From contig NZ_JBNGPA010000020.1 in the NCBI RefSeq assembly GCF_050589845.1, forward strand, positions 43,335-107,334: a stretch of DNA of 64,000 nt. Reading direction: 5' to 3'. A model generated the notes under the pieces. That model did not search any database. It was not told the DNA's origin and saw only the letters and a program-made list of their open reading frames with translations. Within the stretch, counting starts at the first letter, position 1; every line of letters begins with the position of its first letter. Below are positions 61,409 through 64,000 of the stretch, one piece after another. Origin of the DNA: Carboxylicivirga agarovorans. GTDB lineage: Bacteria; Bacteroidota; Bacteroidia; Bacteroidales; Marinilabiliaceae. The position numbers were made by a program, and so were the translations under genes.

Positions 61409-63634
61409 TTACTCAATCACTTCAACAGTCAATTCCAGTGGTGCTGTCCCCTTTAGGGCTTCTAATCTTTGAGAGGGACTTGACGACCCAATATACAAGC
61501 GGTATTCACCCAACGGCAACACCTCTTGTCCATCCATATTAACCTGTGCCAGGCTTGCTTTATCAATGGTAAACGTCACCTTTGTTGTTTCGCCTGCTCC
61601 CAACACAACATTCTGTATACCTTTCAGTGCGCATATGGGCGTTAAAAAGCCGGCATCGGGCTTACTAACGTATAGCTGTACACTCTCGTTCTGCACCATT
61701 GAACCATTATTAGTAACGCTTAAGTCAATCTGAAGTGAAGCGTCTGCTTTCATTTGTACTTTATCAGTTTCATTCCATTTATATTCAATGGTATTATAAC
61801 TTAAACCAAAGCCAAAGGGATATAAGGGTTGACCATCAAAATAACGGTATGTCCATCCGCCTTGTGAGATATTATAATCTTCGAAATCGCCTAACTGCTC
61901 TGTTGACTGATAAATGGTCAATGGCAGTTTACCCGATGGAGAATAGTCACCAAAAAGCACATCAGCGACAGCATGACCTCCCTGTTCACCCGGATACCAG
62001 GCCCACAACACAGCATCGGCCAGTTCATGAACCTCAGGCATGGCAATGGCACTACCCGACAAAACCACTGCTATTAATGGCTTGTCCTTGCACTTGGTTC
62101 TTAAGTCACGAAGCAGCTTCAGCTGGTTAGCCGGTAGTTCTATTTTCTCACGGTCGCCTCCCGTCTTAGAGAATGGTGTATCGCCGTTTTCCCCTTCATA
62201 CAAAGGTGAAATACCTAAAACCGCAATGACAGCATCGGCAAACTGGGCATTCCATACCTGGCCGGTATTAGTGTGCTCCAGCTCTTGCTCCAGTAGTACA
62301 CTCTGATTGTATTGTACAATACTGGTGGGCGATACCGCGTTGGCAATACCTTCCAGAACCGTGACATAATGCCTGGATACGCCATAATAATTGCCCATCA
62401 ACGCATTCACATCAGCGGCATTATTACCCGTTACATAATATTGTGTTAAATCCTTTTTCAGAGGCAGCACCTTATTATCATTCTTCAATAGTACCATTGA
62501 CTGGCGAGCCACATCGCGTGCCAATTCCTTATGCTTATCACTGCCTACTACCGATAGCGGAATGTTTGAATAAGGCACATCATCCTGCGGGTCGAACATA
62601 CCCAGCTGAAAACGTATTTTTAGCTGTTTGGCCAATGCCGCATCCAGTTGCTTCTCATTGACCATCTCTTGCTCAATCGCCTTATCGAGATGACGATAGA
62701 CACTCCCGCAATTAACATTAACATCGGCCCTGAGGGCAATGGCTGCCGACTCCACAGCATCTTTACTGATCTTATGGAACACATGAAAATCGTACAAAGC
62801 CCCGCAATCAGAGACAACATAACCGTCAAAGCCCCATTGATTACGCAATACATCAAGCAATAATGTGGGGCTACCACAACACACCTCTGAATTCGTGCGG
62901 TTATAGGCGCACATAATCCCTGCAACACCTTCGTCAACCAAATGCTTAAAGGCAGGCAGATAGGTTTCATTCAGATCTTTACGGTTGGTCTTTGCATCAA
63001 AATAATGCCGTTTGGCTTCCGGACCATTGTGAACGGCAAAATGCTTGGCACATGCCGCTACCTTTATGTACTTATCATCATTACCCTGTAATCCCCTTAC
63101 GAAAGAGGCTCCTATCCTGCCCGACAGGTATGGATCTTCACCGTAGGTTTCGTGACCACGTCCCCAACGTGGATCACGGAAAATATTAACATTGGGCGAC
63201 CAGTAGGTTAATCCCAAATACCATTTATGGATATCCTTTTGGATGGCGGCATGGTAAAGCGCTCTTCCTTCATCTGAGATAGCGCCTGCAACCTGCTCAA
63301 CCAGGTCAGGATTAAAAGTAGCCGCCATTCCTACAGCCTGAGGAAAAACAGTGGCAGGAGCCGAGCGGGCTACGCCGTGTAAGCCTTCATTCCACCAGTT
63401 GTACTGCGGTATACCCAGTCGCTCAACAGGCTGAGCCGTGTTTTCCATCAGACCAATTTTCTCTTCCAACGTTAATTCTCCGATGAGTGATGCCACACGC
63501 TCATCAAAGGACAGAGCTGTATTCTGAAATTCATACTCAAACGTTTGTAAAGGCATGTTTTTATCTTTTGATGGTGTGGTGCAAGCGGTCAGTAATCCTG
63601 CCAGCAACAACAATAATAGGTTTTGAAGCTTCAT
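61409..63634 (-). CDS. GH3 family beta-glycosidase lipoprotein (beta-xylosidase/glucosidase type)
   Basis: Hydrolyses terminal beta-linked sugars from oligosaccharides. Start at 63634 gives a lipoprotein leader with LLTAC near 18; the frame upstream to 63727 lacks such a leader. GH3 N-terminal domain: NWWNEGLHGVARSAPATVFP near 79, GRGHETYGEDPYLSGRIGAS near 153, and FDGYVVSDCGALYDF near 262 where the Asp of SDCG is the nucleophile. C-terminal GH3 domain about 370-620 and fibronectin-III-like domain to 741. The SDCG form and NWWNEGLHG point to xylan-type beta-xylosidases. Lipidation places it on the cell surface or in the periplasm. Confidence 0.9.
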   Translation of the reverse strand: MKLQNLLLLLLAGLLTACTTPSKDKNMPLQTFEYEFQNTALSFDERVASLIGELTLEEKIGLMENTAQPVERLGIPQYNWWNEGLHGVARSAPATVFPQAVGMAATFNPDLVEQVAGAISDEGRALYHAAIQKDIHKWYLGLTYWSPNVNIFRDPRWGRGHETYGEDPYLSGRIGASFVRGLQGNDDKYIKVAACAKHFAVHNGPEAKRHYFDAKTNRKDLNETYLPAFKHLVDEGVAGIMCAYNRTNSEVCCGSPTLLLDVLRNQWGFDGYVVSDCGALYDFHVFHKISKDAVESAAIALRADVNVNCGSVYRHLDKAIEQEMVNEKQLDAALAKQLKIRFQLGMFDPQDDVPYSNIPLSVVGSDKHKELARDVARQSMVLLKNDNKVLPLKKDLTQYYVTGNNAADVNALMGNYYGVSRHYVTVLEGIANAVSPTSIVQYNQSVLLEQELEHTNTGQVWNAQFADAVIAVLGISPLYEGENGDTPFSKTGGDREKIELPANQLKLLRDLRTKCKDKPLIAVVLSGSAIAMPEVHELADAVLWAWYPGEQGGHAVADVLFGDYSPSGKLPLTIYQSTEQLGDFEDYNISQGGWTYRYFDGQPLYPFGFGLSYNTIEYKWNETDKVQMKADASLQIDLSVTNNGSMVQNESVQLYVSKPDAGFLTPICALKGIQNVVLGAGETTKVTFTIDKASLAQVNMDGQEVLPLGEYRLYIGSSSPSQRLEALKGTAPLELTVEVIE

Positions 63635-63755
63635 AGTATTAATAAAGTAAAAATGATAAAAGCAAGTTACAAAATACCTTGGGGAATGAATTATTGCCAT
63701 TATGCTTTTAGGGGGGAATATGTTCAAATTGTATCTATACTCAACTTTTTATTAT

Positions 63756-63896
63756 TTAAACGTTCGGGCATTTGCCGGCCGGTGCATGGAAAAGAAGTGC
63801 ATTGAAATTCAATTGCAGTTGCACCGGATTGATGGGCGTAAGTATGCCGTGGCGTCGCTGCGCTTTGCCTTTTAGTGTTCGAAAAGATTCAAACAT
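63756..63896 (-). other. 46-codon GC-richer ORF in a repeat-like intergenic block
   Basis: Minus strand, ATG at 63896 to TAA at 63758: begins MFESFRTLKGKAQRRHGILT and ends NALLFHAPAGKCPNV. It is richer in G+C than the surrounding spacer. Its composition looks like translated sequence, and similar short peptides appear to recur as conserved spacer ORFs in this group, by memory only. It may be part of a repetitive element rather than a gene, since the hairpin at 63933 follows. Confidence 0.4.
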
Positions 63897-63932
63897 TCAC
63901 ATATATAGTGTTTTGCAAGCTGTAAATCAGCT

Positions 63933-63952
63933 CTCCTCCTGGCAAGGAGGAG
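63933..63952. repeat. GC-rich palindromic hairpin, likely edge of a dispersed repeat
   Basis: CTCCTCCT, loop GGCA, AGGAGGAG is a perfect 8-bp stem. It is followed by ACCTCGACGAAGGAGAGGGG and a GGTGGTT end, the style of small palindromic repeats or MITEs seen in Bacteroidota. The window ends before the far boundary. Confidence 0.45.
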
Positions 63953-64000
63953 TACCTCGACGAAGGAGAGGGGAGGTGGTTTTAAGTCTTTTTTATAAAT

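Noticed and set aside
1..64000. tRNA or rRNA genes
   Set aside because: I looked for T-loop and rRNA signatures by eye and found none; a covariance-model search could still reveal one.

Overview
The window looks like a chromosomal segment of a low-GC Bacteroidota, most likely a marine or anaerobic relative of the Marinilabiliales/Bacteroidales. This is inferred from family content: a C-terminal type IX secretion (T9SS) sorting domain, DUF5686, DUF1599, a BT_3928-type DoxX protein, a stand-alone arginine decarboxylase paired with agmatinase, and several Bacteroidota-type promoters (TTTG, about 17-23 bases, TAnnTTTG). No rRNA or tRNA gene was recognised and no complete insertion sequence is present.

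Layout. 1-1750 is the end of an integrated element: a tyrosine recombinase cut by the left edge and a triple helix-turn-helix protein, abutting the intact 3' end of mnmE. 1751-5618 holds mnmE and, divergently, arginine decarboxylase and agmatinase. 6413-11331 is a minus-strand run: HAD hydrolase, DUF2721, MATE exporter and the bifunctional glutathione synthase GshF. 11476-11826 is a SUI1/eIF1-like factor. 11898-18607 is a heavy-metal efflux operon (RND tripartite pump plus two histidine-rich proteins). 18889-29992 holds a DUF5686 outer-membrane protein, PAP2 phosphatase, DMT transporter, and an operon of a kinase-RapZ fusion, a 45-residue Cys-rich protein, a MurU-like nucleotidyltransferase and NhaA, then DUF554, ornithine aminotransferase and an exported DsrE protein. 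30051-41684 has two overlapping small genes, an LtaS-type transferase, ArgRS, a PAS histidine kinase, a TonB-domain protein, and the DUF1599-DoxX-TpiA operon. 41949-52169 carries DUF418, a KefC-type antiporter with its flavodoxin-like partner, an exported superoxide dismutase, a TPR/PD40 protein, a DnaQ-like exonuclease, a FAH-family hydrolase and LemA-TPM-TPM. 52186-55084 is a second metal operon (CDF, HMA-AraC regulator, DUF318 permease with HMA tail, small membrane protein). 55516-60967 is a CotH kinase / lipoprotein / DUF2490 / VTC operon. 61409-63634 is a GH3 glycosidase, followed by a repeat-like tail.

How the genes fit together. Two metal-homeostasis operons (RND, and CDF/permease) are both rich in His and Cys metal-binding segments. 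GshF should make glutathione, and the KefC-type antiporter with its oxidoreductase partner belongs to a family that glutathione adducts gate. Arginine decarboxylase plus agmatinase lead to putrescine, while RocD handles ornithine. The kinase-RapZ fusion beside a MurU-like enzyme suggests aminosugar or peptidoglycan recycling coupled to a metabolite-sensing domain. The CotH/VTC operon is the best candidate for an incompletely described system.

Intergenic DNA is unusual. An 8-base degenerate periodic repeat recurs at four separate loci, an 11-base tandem repeat lies downstream of agmatinase, and a 23-base degenerate repeat lies just upstream of the CDF operon promoter. A conserved-looking 46-codon ORF next to a GC-rich hairpin sits at the right edge.
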